From Campylobacterota bacterium (GTDB taxonomy: Bacteria > Campylobacterota > Campylobacteria > Campylobacterales > Sulfurovaceae): a stretch of DNA of 19,651 nucleotides. Numbering within the stretch: the first letter of the stretch is position 1; every line of letters starts with the position of its first letter. Below the pieces are notes generated by a model that did not search any database, was not told the origin of the DNA, and was given only the letters and a program-made list of their open reading frames with translations. The DNA is taken from contig JAADDP010000125.1 in assembly GCA_013153825.1 (NCBI GenBank), forward strand, positions 1 to 19,651. Direction: 5' to 3'. The position numbers were made by a program, and so were the translations under genes. Shown here piece by piece: positions 6,541-14,197 of the stretch.

Positions 6541-9090
6541 AGACTCATCCATACCGTATGGTGTCCTTATATACTCAAATTTAACTGGGAGTGTAAAGTT
6601 ATTAAATAGTAGAAAATCACCCTCAACTCCAAATGTGGTCTGGCTAAAATCATCTATATTAAATCTTTTATATTTAGAGTATATAGTTGTCCTCCTTAGG
6701 GAGATTGGGAGTGAGAAGTTATATATTGGAGTATCAAAGCTCCTATAGAGTCCAACCTCAAAGCTATTCAGACTTTTTACATATAGGTCTCTACCGATAT
6801 TTGGAGCTTCAACCTCCAGTCGATTTTGAGTCTGCCCATCTAAGCTACCACTCAACTTAACTCCCATCTCCCCCTTTTGACTCACTCTATCACTATTTAT
6901 AGATTGGAAGTTTAAGCTTATAAAGTTCTGCTCTCCAAACTGCTGAACTCTTCTATAATTGAGACCATATATAAAATTATCCCTATCATCTGCAAGAAAT
7001 ATCTCCATACCACTTAAGTAACTAGGATATCTACTAATTCCAAAAACTCTACTATCCACCATATTGAGATATAGAGTTGCAGGTCTCTGGAGAGAGTCAT
7101 ACTCCTTCTGGTAGCTTATCCCCAAATATGCACTGTAGTACCCTTTCTCGGTAATGGGGTAGTTCAGGTTTAACCTATATCCAAAGCTATCCTCCCCACT
7201 ATCATAATCTGCCCCATATAGCTCACCGGTAAACTCTACAATATTCTCTCTATCTATATAGCCTACACCACCAACAAGCTTACTATCATCTCTAAAGATA
7301 GATATGGTGGCTGAGTTGTACCCAACTGGATCTATAAAGTTTATATTTAAGTTGAATAGAGTCTCACCCCCATCAACTCTAAAGTTCTGATTTAGAGAGC
7401 TATATCTAAGGTTCTCAATAGGTATATACTCCTTAGACTCTATATTTAAATCTTTAGCATCTACAATATTCCTCTTGAACTTAATCTCCTCAACATCTGG
7501 AATGGTTGAGATGGTTGGCTCAATATTCGATATTAAATAGCTATATCCACTACTACTTATGGTAGCTATGAGAGCCTCTTCCGAGCTTATCAACTTCATA
7601 TCTATAATATTATCTCCAGAGAGTCCCCTCTTCAGCTCTCCACCATCAAATATGTATAGACCTGAACCATTTTCTGTAGGGGCGATGAGGTATATCTTAT
7701 CCCCATCTACATCTGCTACAAATCCATAATATCCCCTATAGCTGAATAGAGCCTCTCTATTTTTATATAGAGTTCTCTCACTCCCTCTCTGCTTAAAGTA
7801 GTAGAGATTCCCACCATTATCCAGAAATATTGATGAGCTAGATGTCCCGTAGAAACTATCCCCCAGATATATGTGTGGTTTATCCATCGACTCCGATATA
7901 TTGAAATATATGAATCTCCCATCGGGAAGTATAGCCTCTATAGCCCTCCCCTCTGTCCCCTCTCTTATATCTCCATCTATATTAAATAATCCCTGTTTTA
8001 TCTCTTTAGGGGATATCTGAACTGCCGATTGCGTATAGTACTCTCCACCAATCTTAAATGGTTTTCCCCTCCTGAATGAGCCTCTATAAAACTTTAAGGA
8101 GTCCCCCTTGAGTGAGGCTATTGCCGGATAATCTCTAAAGTTACCAACCAGCATCAGTATCTCATCTCCACACCTATTCATCGGTAGAAATATTTGAGAC
8201 TCAACAACAGCTCTACCCTCTCCTCTCCTATAGTGGCTATATCTACTCTTGATTGATGCGACAAACTTGCTCAATAGCGTCTCAAAATCGCTCCCAAAAT
8301 GCTCTTTAAATGTCTTATTAAGATATATTGGAATTGTCTGTTTTGAGTATGATTTAAAGTAGCTATTGACCCTATCTATCCCATACCTATCAGCTAGAAA
8401 CTTCTGAAAAAATCCACCAATTAGGTAGCTCTTCTCCCCATATGGGAACTCTAGAGTGCTATTATAGGTTAGCTCTGGAGTTATTAGACCACCATTTGCC
8501 ATCTCAATAAGCTCTGCAAGGGCATATCCGCTGTAGAGCCTCCCCCCATTTCCGAAGCGGGACTCATTTAGAACTGCATTACCCTCAAGTAGAAATGGAT
8601 TTATCATAATATTTGGTATTGGAAATATTGGAAGTATCCCGATATGTGTAAATGGAGTGTTTCCCAATACTCTATGTGCCATTTTGGAGATACCACTCTC
8701 CTTAGGATTTAACTGGAAGTTGTGAGCCGTCTCATGTATAATTATACTCTCTATCCATGAGCTTGAGCAGAAGTAGTCTATATAGTTTGAGCCTCCAAGA
8801 TATAGAAATTGACTATTGAGGGGTATCTGTGTAGATAGAGCATTTGCCCTCTGGTCGCTATTTGAGTTCACTGTAATAGATAGTCTGCTATCTAGATTAA
8901 AACCGAACTCCTCACGATATATATCGACAATCTGAGCTTGAATATCTGCAATCTTAGATATATTTATCTCCTCTGGATAGATATACTCCAGACCTCTATA
9001 GTCGGCTATAGATAGATTCTGCTCTGGAAGTATCAACTTATCAGATAGGGATATTATCGGAACCATAATAAAAGCTATTATCTCTCTCAT
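6514..9090 (-). CDS. Large envelope protein: HExxH metalloprotease-like domain, propeller-like region, C-terminal beta-barrel
   Basis: Seen: 858 residues. A short hydrophobic N-terminus (about 3-15) looks like a minimal signal peptide. Residues 40-290 hold HETAH (119-123) and LLEGNAV with Glu169, the layout of a gluzincin (Peptidase_MA-like): His119 and His123 plus Glu169 as zinc ligands and Glu120 as catalytic base. Residues about 300-555 are short beta-repeat blocks (DGDKIYLIAP, GSGLYIFDGG) resembling a TolB/PD40-type propeller. From about 560 to the end come long alternating strands with Gly/Asn turns (NINFIDPVGYNSATISIF, YSAYLGISYQKEYD) typical of an outer-membrane barrel, although it ends VRVTI rather than in Phe. 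No characterised homologue comes to mind. It is alone on its strand, so context gives no hint of function. It contains the only GATC found in the window (7329). Confidence 0.72.
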   Translation of the reverse strand: MREIIAFIMVPIISLSDKLILPEQNLSIADYRGLEYIYPEEINISKIADIQAQIVDIYREEFGFNLDSRLSITVNSNSDQRANALSTQIPLNSQFLYLGGSNYIDYFCSSSWIESIIIHETAHNFQLNPKESGISKMAHRVLGNTPFTHIGILPIFPIPNIMINPFLLEGNAVLNESRFGNGGRLYSGYALAELIEMANGGLITPELTYNSTLEFPYGEKSYLIGGFFQKFLADRYGIDRVNSYFKSYSKQTIPIYLNKTFKEHFGSDFETLLSKFVASIKSRYSHYRRGEGRAVVESQIFLPMNRCGDEILMLVGNFRDYPAIASLKGDSLKFYRGSFRRGKPFKIGGEYYTQSAVQISPKEIKQGLFNIDGDIREGTEGRAIEAILPDGRFIYFNISESMDKPHIYLGDSFYGTSSSSIFLDNGGNLYYFKQRGSERTLYKNREALFSYRGYYGFVADVDGDKIYLIAPTENGSGLYIFDGGELKRGLSGDNIIDMKLISSEEALIATISSSGYSYLISNIEPTISTIPDVEEIKFKRNIVDAKDLNIESKEYIPIENLRYSSLNQNFRVDGGETLFNLNINFIDPVGYNSATISIFRDDSKLVGGVGYIDRENIVEFTGELYGADYDSGEDSFGYRLNLNYPITEKGYYSAYLGISYQKEYDSLQRPATLYLNMVDSRVFGISRYPSYLSGMEIFLADDRDNFIYGLNYRRVQQFGEQNFISLNFQSINSDRVSQKGEMGVKLSGSLDGQTQNRLEVEAPNIGRDLYVKSLNSFEVGLYRSFDTPIYNFSLPISLRRTTIYSKYKRFNIDDFSQTTFGVEGDFLLFNNFTLPVKFEYIRTPYGMDESLFRVRVTI

Positions 9091-9096
9091 AAAAAC

Positions 9097-9125
9097 AGAT
9101 TACTCTTTTTAAGCTTAATTGTAAC
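9097..9125 (-). promoter_or_regulatory. Putative leaderless promoter of the 858-residue envelope gene
   Basis: On the minus strand, GTTACA (9120-9125, 4/6 match to a -35), a 17-bp spacer and TAATCT (9097-9102, conserved T-A-nnn-T) are followed by six bases and the ATG. The predicted transcript starts on the ATG, and no Shine-Dalgarno is close enough to use. The -10 match is weaker than for the other leaderless candidates. The same bases read on the + strand give TTGTAA (9119-9124), a possible -35 for yraN. Confidence 0.35.
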
Positions 9126-9196
9126 AAAGATAACTTACAATATTAGTATAAGCCAATCTATAGAGGTGGCTCAATTGCTGATTATAAGAGGCTTTT

Positions 9197-9532
9197 ATGA
9201 GTAGTAGAGATAGGGGTAGAGCAGGAGAGGATATAGCCATATCCCATATTAGAGAGTTGGGTTTTAAGATAGTGGAGAGAAACTTCTATGCGAAAAAGTT
9301 TGGGGAGATAGACATCATCGCCACAAAAGGTGAAGTTTGGCACTTTATAGAGGTAAAATCTGCAGTTAGAGAGTTTGAAGCGATATATAATCTATCGCCT
9401 AGAAAGTTGAGAAGAGTTATTAACTCAACCAACTACTATCTAAAATATAGAAATTTAGATGTACTCTTCTCTATCGATGTGATAGTGGTCTCAAGTGGTG
9501 GAGTTGAGTTCATAGAGAATATCACTATCTAG
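9197..9532 (+). CDS. yraN: YraN/UPF0102 family nuclease-fold protein
   Basis: Seen: 111 residues, the usual size. GRAGEDIA at 7-14, FGEIDIIA and FIEVKSA match the conserved G-x-A-G-E-x-x-A, G-E-I-D-(I/L)-I-A and (F/V)-x-E-V-K blocks, which form the D-ExK core of the restriction-endonuclease-like fold. Known: YraN is widespread and poorly characterised; a DNA-processing role is suspected from fold and gene context, but no agreed substrate exists. ATG start, with GAGGC about five bases upstream as a weak ribosome site. A possible promoter is TTGTAA (9119-9124), a 16-bp spacer, then TATTAG (9141-9146). It is followed 14 bases later by modB, so the three genes are probably one transcript. All ten Arg codons are AGA or AGG. 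Confidence 0.9.
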   Translation: MSSRDRGRAGEDIAISHIRELGFKIVERNFYAKKFGEIDIIATKGEVWHFIEVKSAVREFEAIYNLSPRKLRRVINSTNYYLKYRNLDVLFSIDVIVVSSGGVEFIENITI

Positions 9533-9546
9533 AGGGGGGAGCTTTA

Positions 9547-10206
9547 TTGTTTAATATAGTAAGAGAGATTGAGTTGACACCATTTTTAATCTCCTTTAAA
9601 CTTGCATCTATAACAACTGCTATACTATTCATAATATCTATACCGTTGGCTTGGTATCTATCGCAGACAAAATCTAGAGTTAAGCCACTAATAGAGACAA
9701 TTACTGCTCTCCCAATTGTTCTACCCCCATCTGTAATAGGCTTCTATATGCTTATTATACTCTCTCAAGATGGGCTATCTAATCTAAAACTGCTATTTAG
9801 CTTTGAGGGTCTCGTCGTGGCAAGTATATTCTACTCGCTTCCATTTATGGTACAGCCTATACAGAGTGGTTTTGAGACTCTAGATAGAGCAATTATTGAG
9901 GCGAGTTATCTATCTGGAAAGGGGGGGCTGGTGACACTTTTTAGGGTGGCTCTCCCAAATATAAAACCATCTCTAATTACAGCATCTATTATCACATTTG
10001 CCCACACCATTGGAGAGTTTGGAGTTGTTCTAATGGTTGGAGGGAATATTGAGGGGGAGACAAAGGTTGCATCTGTTGCAATATATGAGTTTGTCGAGAT
10101 AATGGACTACAGAATGGCACACATCTACTCGGCTATTATGTTGATAGTTAGCTTTATAGTGCTTATATCTGTATATATATTAAATAGGAGAGTTGGATTT
10201 CGGTGA
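9547..10206 (+). CDS. modB: Molybdate (or tungstate) ABC transporter permease
   Basis: Seen: 219 residues with about five to six membrane helices and the permease EAA loop, EASYLSGKGGLVTLF followed by LP-x-x-x-P (about 118-141). LPIVLPPSVIGFYML and HTIGEFGVVLMVGGNI are signatures of the ModB/CysT-type permeases, the latter particularly of ModB. TTG start with an AGGGGGGAG ribosome site immediately upstream; no nearby ATG is in frame. Its stop overlaps the GTG start of modC by four bases. Known: ModB dimers form the inner-membrane channel for MoO4(2-), delivered by periplasmic ModA. No modA or modE is in the window, so the binding protein must be encoded elsewhere. Tungstate is an alternative substrate that sequence cannot exclude. 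Confidence 0.88.
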   Translation: MFNIVREIELTPFLISFKLASITTAILFIISIPLAWYLSQTKSRVKPLIETITALPIVLPPSVIGFYMLIILSQDGLSNLKLLFSFEGLVVASIFYSLPFMVQPIQSGFETLDRAIIEASYLSGKGGLVTLFRVALPNIKPSLITASIITFAHTIGEFGVVLMVGGNIEGETKVASVAIYEFVEIMDYRMAHIYSAIMLIVSFIVLISVYILNRRVGFR

Positions 10207-10979
10207 TTAGGTTGGATATAGAGAAGAGCCTCTTCGGAGCTAGAGGGGAGATGCTCCTAACCCTATCTCTAGATATTGCTAATGGGGAGATATTGGCAGT
10301 TACCGGAGAGAGTGGAAGTGGAAAGACGACACTTCTAAGGGTATTGGCTGGATTGGAGAGTGCTAGAGGTAGGATTGAGGTTGATGGGGAGATTTGGTTA
10401 GATGGAGAGATTTCCATACCACCTCAAAAGAGGGAGATTGGGTTTGTTTTTCAAAATTACGCCCTATTCCCAAATATGACTCTAGAGGAGAATCTGCTAT
10501 TTGTAAAAAATGATAGAGAGTTGGCTAGATATCTACTTGAGATTACAGAGCTATACCCACTTAGGGGTAGATATCCCGATAGTATAAGTGGTGGGCAGAG
10601 GCAGAGGGTTGCAATATCCAGAGCCTTGATGAGAAGACCAAAAGTTCTGTTGATGGATGAACCCCTATCTGCTCTAGACCCTAAGATGCGTATAAGGCTA
10701 CAGAGGCAGATATTAAAGCTCCATAGGGAGTTTAAGACCACAACACTCATAGTGAGCCATGACCCCGAGGAGATATATAACTTAGCCGATAGGGTGGCTG
10801 TATTAGATTCTGGAAAGCTTATCAAGGTTGGAGAGGTAAATAGCACTCTCTCAAAAGATATTGGTAGCCCATTGAGAGGGAAACTGCTATCTGTAGAGAG
10901 GGGTGTTGATGGTTATATAGCCACTATTCTATCTGGAAATAGTATCATTGAGGTCGATATCGATATGGATATGCTCTAG
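10203..10979 (+). CDS. modC: Molybdate ABC transporter ATPase, no Mop domain
   Basis: Seen: 258 residues. Walker A GESGSGKTT (35-43), Q-loop Gln84 in FVFQNYALF, signature SGGQRQR (129-135), Walker B LLMDEP with Asp152-Glu153, and H-loop His186 in VSHD are all intact, so it should hydrolyse ATP. E. coli ModC is about 350 residues with a C-terminal Mop/TOBE domain that binds molybdate for feedback control; here only about 60 residues follow the H-loop region, too few for a full Mop domain, although the last 30 (YIATILSGNSIIEVDI) resemble part of one. GTG start overlapping the modB stop. The 3' end overlaps convergent ribF by 35 bp. Confidence 0.88.
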   Translation: MIRLDIEKSLFGARGEMLLTLSLDIANGEILAVTGESGSGKTTLLRVLAGLESARGRIEVDGEIWLDGEISIPPQKREIGFVFQNYALFPNMTLEENLLFVKNDRELARYLLEITELYPLRGRYPDSISGGQRQRVAISRALMRRPKVLLMDEPLSALDPKMRIRLQRQILKLHREFKTTTLIVSHDPEEIYNLADRVAVLDSGKLIKVGEVNSTLSKDIGSPLRGKLLSVERGVDGYIATILSGNSIIEVDIDMDML

Positions 10980-11772
10980 CAATATCTATATCCTCAACTA
11001 TCTGCATCTTTAAATCCTCTAGGTTATCAAATCTCCTATTTCCTCTAAGGCGTGAGTGGAGTAGAATCTCTATCTCTCGATATCTATCTACAACAGCAAT
11101 ATCTCTATCCAATATATGGGTCTCTACTGCAAATTTTCCATCTGTACTCTCCCTATCTCCAATAAAGGTTACGCTATCCAGCCACTCATCACCTATTAAT
11201 GTCTCCGTGATATAGACCCCACTCTTGGGGATGGTGTAGTATCTAACATCTATATTTATAGTTGGAACAAGCTCCATAGAGCCTAACCCTTGACCCTCTA
11301 TCGGTAGCCCTTCAACCCTATATGGTCGATTTAGTAGCCTATTTGCCACCCTAATACTCCCCCTCCCTATCGCCTCTCTTATTAGACATGAGTGGATTGA
11401 GAGACCTCTATACTTAATCTCATCAACGACATTCACCTCTCCCGAGAATAGCTCTCTCAGAAGCTCAACATCTCCACTCTTTCTATATCCAAATCTAAAA
11501 TCATACCCTACAACTATCCTATCCAACTCTGGAAAATCTTCTCTAAGTTGGAGAATAAACTCTCTGGGAGATAGAGACTTTATATCCTCAAAGTGGTAGA
11601 TGTGTATCGGCTTATCTATAAAATCGCACCTTCTATAGCCATGTGTGATATAGCCTCTCCCCTTCTCAATAACGGCAACAGCATCAGCCATACCTATCAA
11701 CCTCTGGTGTGCTATATGTACCCCATCAAATGAGCCGATAGCTATCGACCTGATAGAGTTTTTAAGTCTCAT
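10945..11772 (-). CDS. ribF: Bifunctional riboflavin kinase / FAD synthetase
   Basis: Seen: 275 residues. The N-terminal adenylyltransferase half has GSFDGVHIAHQ (13-23), GYDFRFGYRKSGD and LIREAI. The C-terminal kinase half has GQGLGSMELVPTINI (variant of the usual R-x-L-G-x-P-T-A-N) and GVYIT. Known: RibF phosphorylates riboflavin to FMN and adenylates it to FAD. The variant GLGSMELVPTINI lacks the usual Gly-Phe/Tyr-Pro triplet but keeps the PT-N core; short RibF proteins of this type are typical of Campylobacterota. ATG with AGAGG seven bases upstream, overlapping the tlyA end by 11 bases. Last gene of the ribA operon, so early and late flavin steps are co-expressed. Its 3' end overlaps modC. 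Confidence 0.92.
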   Translation of the reverse strand: MRLKNSIRSIAIGSFDGVHIAHQRLIGMADAVAVIEKGRGYITHGYRRCDFIDKPIHIYHFEDIKSLSPREFILQLREDFPELDRIVVGYDFRFGYRKSGDVELLRELFSGEVNVVDEIKYRGLSIHSCLIREAIGRGSIRVANRLLNRPYRVEGLPIEGQGLGSMELVPTINIDVRYYTIPKSGVYITETLIGDEWLDSVTFIGDRESTDGKFAVETHILDRDIAVVDRYREIEILLHSRLRGNRRFDNLEDLKMQIVEDIDIARAYPYRYRPQ

Positions 11773-12487
11773 CTGAGAACCTCTTTATATAGTGGTATAG
11801 GTACTCTAGATTTCCACTCTTTCCTGCCACCTTAGATTGTGATACTCTCTGGAGTATCCAACCCAAATTATTTGCAGAGTTCTCAAACCTCTCTCTAGCT
11901 CTCGATATGGCATCCCTATCCAAGACAACCCCCCTTCTGCTCCTCTTTACACCCCTTCCAACCTCAAACTGTGGTTTAAAGAGGATTACTATATGCCTAC
12001 GGGAGAGTCTATCTATCGAGTCCAATATCTTCAATATAGATATGAATGAGACATCGCATGTCACAATATCGAACCTCCCTCCATATTGAAACTCTCTAAT
12101 ATCTCTATTTTCAAATAGCTTAACTCTCTCATCTCCTCTTAAGCTTCTATGGAGTTGATTATCACCAACATCTACTGCTACAACCTCTCTAACTCCCCTC
12201 TCCAGAACTATCTGTACAAAACCACCTGTAGATGAGCCTATATCTAGAGCAGATAGCCCCTCTAGGTCTAAATTGGAATCTTGTAGAAATAGCTCTAGCT
12301 TCTCTGCCGAACGGCTAACGTAGAACCTATCCTCCATAATTTCTATCTTCGATGAGTCTGAGCATCTTGTTGATGGTTTTGCCAAAGCTCCATCTATGGT
12401 TACTCGACCACCCCTTATAGCCTCTGATGCCCTGTTTCGACTCTCAAAAAGACCCTTTTCAACTAAAAACTTATCAGCCCTCACCAT
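11762..12487 (-). CDS. tlyA: TlyA-type 16S/23S rRNA 2'-O-methyltransferase
   Basis: Seen: 241 residues. An S4 RNA-binding domain (1-60; MVRADKFLVEKGLFESRNRA and GGRVTIDG) is followed by an RrmJ/FtsJ-like methyltransferase with SAM motif LDIGSSTGGF (81-90), VAVDVG, the CDVSFIS block and ILFKPQFE, supplying the K-D-K-E type catalytic residues. Known: TlyA methylates 2'-OH of cytidine in 23S (and in some groups 16S) rRNA; its loss causes capreomycin resistance. In Campylobacter it influences motility and biofilm. It overlaps ribF by 11 bases and the upstream unknown gene by 14. The ATG has no obvious ribosome site of its own (GACCT precedes it), so translation probably depends on coupling to the upstream gene. 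Confidence 0.93.
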   Translation of the reverse strand: MVRADKFLVEKGLFESRNRASEAIRGGRVTIDGALAKPSTRCSDSSKIEIMEDRFYVSRSAEKLELFLQDSNLDLEGLSALDIGSSTGGFVQIVLERGVREVVAVDVGDNQLHRSLRGDERVKLFENRDIREFQYGGRFDIVTCDVSFISILKILDSIDRLSRRHIVILFKPQFEVGRGVKRSRRGVVLDRDAISRARERFENSANNLGWILQRVSQSKVAGKSGNLEYLYHYIKRFSDET

Positions 12488-12854
12488 AGGTCAATATAAC
12501 CCCATCGATACCAACTTTTGCCATCTCCTCTATCTCATCCTCTCTATCAACCTCAACAAGAACCTTTGTATCAAATAGGTAGTATTGAGCAATATCCATT
12601 ATCCCCTTTGAACTCCTCTTTGGAACAATGATATATCTGGCACTTAGGGCATTTGCAAATATCGCCTCTCTTATTGTCGATACCCTCACTGCGTATGGAA
12701 CTGACCTCTTCTGGCAGAACTTCAGACTCTTCATACTATCTTTCATGCTATCAATTACTATAATACTCCCACTAGGGCTACTCTTTATATCTCTTATAGA
12801 TTTTACACTGTAAAATACCTCAGAGTCAATTAGAGGGTGTCCAAATATCAACAT
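12474..12854 (-). CDS. Conserved hypothetical protein in the ribA-ribF operon
   Basis: Seen: 126 residues, no signal peptide or membrane segment. Alternating hydrophobic strands and helices (GSIIVIDS; EAIFANALSARYIIVP; TKVLVEVD; MAKVGIDGVILT) suggest a small alpha/beta fold, perhaps a fragment-like TIM-barrel or Rossmann unit. It opens MLIFGHPLID, and Cys47 in SLKFCQKRS is the only cysteine. The last segment (AKVGIDGVIL) is reminiscent of C-termini of barrel enzymes, but I do not recognise a family. ATG with a GGGGG ribosome site; the start shares one base with the stop of the preceding gene (TAATG) and the end overlaps tlyA by 14 bases. Location between rRNA methyltransferase and riboflavin genes gives only weak guilt by association. 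Confidence 0.8.
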   Translation of the reverse strand: MLIFGHPLIDSEVFYSVKSIRDIKSSPSGSIIVIDSMKDSMKSLKFCQKRSVPYAVRVSTIREAIFANALSARYIIVPKRSSKGIMDIAQYYLFDTKVLVEVDREDEIEEMAKVGIDGVILTYGEG

Positions 12855-13096
12855 TAAAGCCCCCTATCTAGACACTCTTTTGAGCAGTATGTTCTACCCT
12901 TGAATATGATTGCATCACTCTCTGTCACATAGGTTCCACACTCAATACAGCTATTTGTAGGAGATACACTCTTTCCAAAGCTATCCTCATCCCCTCTCTT
13001 CTCAACGCCACCTCTTCTGAGTGGGGGGAATCTACCTCCAAGCAATCTGTAGATTAAAACTCCAACTATCACAACCAGTAGTAGCTTAAGTATCAT
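12854..13096 (-). CDS. Small membrane-anchored zinc-ribbon protein (PP0621-like)
   Basis: Seen: 80 residues. One N-terminal membrane helix (2-19, MILKLLLVVIVGVLIYRLL) is followed by a basic, flexible linker (20-47). A C-terminal zinc-binding module has C-x-x-C (CIEC) and, after FKGRTY, a second C-x-x-x-C (CSKEC). This matches the PP0621/TRASH-like small proteins found beside unrelated housekeeping genes in Proteobacteria. Function is unknown; the zinc knuckle on the cytoplasmic side suggests a protein or metal-sensing role (inference). ATG preceded by GGGGGTGG, overlapping the rsmG end by 11 bases and handing over to the next gene by a TAATG overlap. Confidence 0.8.
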   Translation of the reverse strand: MILKLLLVVIVGVLIYRLLGGRFPPLRRGGVEKRGDEDSFGKSVSPTNSCIECGTYVTESDAIIFKGRTYCSKECLDRGL

Positions 13097-13640
13097 TATC
13101 CACCCCCTTTATATATAGATATCTCCTCTTGCCATGGTTAAATATATCAAAATCTATAGCTATATCTACCCTCTTAAGCTCCTCCTCAACATCTCCACCT
13201 TTGTATAAGAGATATGATGTATTTCCATCTCTTAAATGCTCAGTCATATCTAGGAGTCTTCTAGTGTTGCTGACTGCTCTTGAGGTTATAAGCTCAAATG
13301 GCTCACTACTAAAATTCTCTACTCTACTCTTCACAACTTTAACATTATCTAAACCTATATCTAGAGATGCAAACTTTAAGAATGAGGCTCTCTTGTTTCT
13401 AGGTTCACACAGTGTAAACTCAATATCTGGATACTCCATTGCCAATATTAGAGCTGGAAAACCTGCCCCCGTCCCTATATCAAGTACCCTCTCAGGCAAA
13501 TCTATATATCTAAATGGGTATAGGGAGTCCTCAATATTCGCCTCTATATCATCTACACTCTTTGCACCAGTAAGATTGTGTATAGAGTTCCACTCCAATA
13601 GAAGATATGTAAACTTCTTAAACTTATAGGAGGTGTCCAA
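13086..13640 (-). CDS. rsmG: 16S rRNA (guanine-527-N7)-methyltransferase
   Basis: Seen: 184 residues, typical of the short Campylobacterota form. WNSIHNLTGAK (17-27) and VLDIGTGAGFPALILA (52-67) match the RsmG substrate and SAM-binding blocks, with CEPRNKRASFLK and ITSRAVSN next. Known: RsmG methylates G527 of 16S rRNA; loss gives low-level streptomycin resistance. Start is TTG (13638-13640) with GGGAG about five bases upstream; it overlaps the ribA 3' end by 17 bases, so coupling is likely. ribA-rsmG adjacency is known from Campylobacter and relatives, which supports both the call and the taxonomic placement. Confidence 0.94.
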   Translation of the reverse strand: MDTSYKFKKFTYLLLEWNSIHNLTGAKSVDDIEANIEDSLYPFRYIDLPERVLDIGTGAGFPALILAMEYPDIEFTLCEPRNKRASFLKFASLDIGLDNVKVVKSRVENFSSEPFELITSRAVSNTRRLLDMTEHLRDGNTSYLLYKGGDVEEELKRVDIAIDFDIFNHGKRRYLYIKGVDNDT

Positions 13641-14190
13641 GCTTCTCCCTTTTTATCTTTAGATAATCTGAATTGTGGCTATTTGCCTCAATCCGAATTG
13701 GTATCTGCTCAACTATCTCAACCCCCCTTATGGAGTTTAACTTCTTAGGATTATTTGTTAGCAATCTAATCCTACTGATATTGAGATAATTGAGTATAAA
13801 TTCAACTACATCATAGGTTCTCTCATCAGCCTTAAAACCTAGCTGGTGGTTAGCCTCGACTGTATCCAACCCACCATCTTGGAGAGCATAAGCATTCACC
13901 TTATTGAGAAGACCTATATTTCTCCCCTCCTGTCGATGGTAGACTATTAGCCCCCCTCTTCTAGCTATCAACCTCTTTGCATACTCCAACTGCTCCCCGC
14001 AGTCACACTTCTTTGAGCCGAATACATCACCTGTCAGACACTCGGAGTGTACTCTAACTATTGGAACTTCCCCAATATCCTCTGTAAATATTGCTAGATG
14101 CTCTCTAAACCCCTCTTTGAATGCCTGAATATAGAATAGTCCATTCTCAGTCGGGAGCTTTGCAACTTCTGAAACTTTAATATCTATCAT
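13624..14190 (-). CDS. ribA: GTP cyclohydrolase II
   Basis: Seen: 188 residues from the ATG at 14190. The VRVHSECLTGDVFGSKKCDCGEQL region gives zinc ligands Cys51, Cys62 and Cys64; YHRQEGRNIGL, DTVEANHQLGF, DERTYDV and LLTNNPKKL complete the family pattern. Known: converts GTP to 2,5-diamino-6-ribosylamino-pyrimidinone phosphate, formate and PPi, the first step of riboflavin synthesis. It is the stand-alone GCH II, without a fused DHBP synthase domain. A TTG six bases upstream is also in frame, but an extended -10 element would place the transcript start at 14191, so the ATG is preferred. There is no room for an FMN riboswitch. First gene of the six-gene operon. Confidence 0.95.
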   Translation of the reverse strand: MIDIKVSEVAKLPTENGLFYIQAFKEGFREHLAIFTEDIGEVPIVRVHSECLTGDVFGSKKCDCGEQLEYAKRLIARRGGLIVYHRQEGRNIGLLNKVNAYALQDGGLDTVEANHQLGFKADERTYDVVEFILNYLNISRIRLLTNNPKKLNSIRGVEIVEQIPIRIEANSHNSDYLKIKREKLGHLL

Positions 14191-14197
14191 GGGCAAA

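Noticed and set aside
10457..10846. Open frame of 129 codons on the minus strand inside modC
   Set aside because: Antisense of the Walker B and signature region of modC; composition is that of a shadow frame.
13129..13629. Open frame of 166 codons on the + strand inside rsmG
   Set aside because: It is antisense to a clear rsmG with SAM-binding motif; the frame is rich in Ser/Leu as expected from reading AGA/GAT-rich codons backwards, and it has no ribosome site or family features.
14191..14196. TTG as the ribA start, giving two extra residues
   Set aside because: The TTG lies between the -10 element and its predicted start at 14191, so it would not be transcribed; the ATG at 14190 fits.
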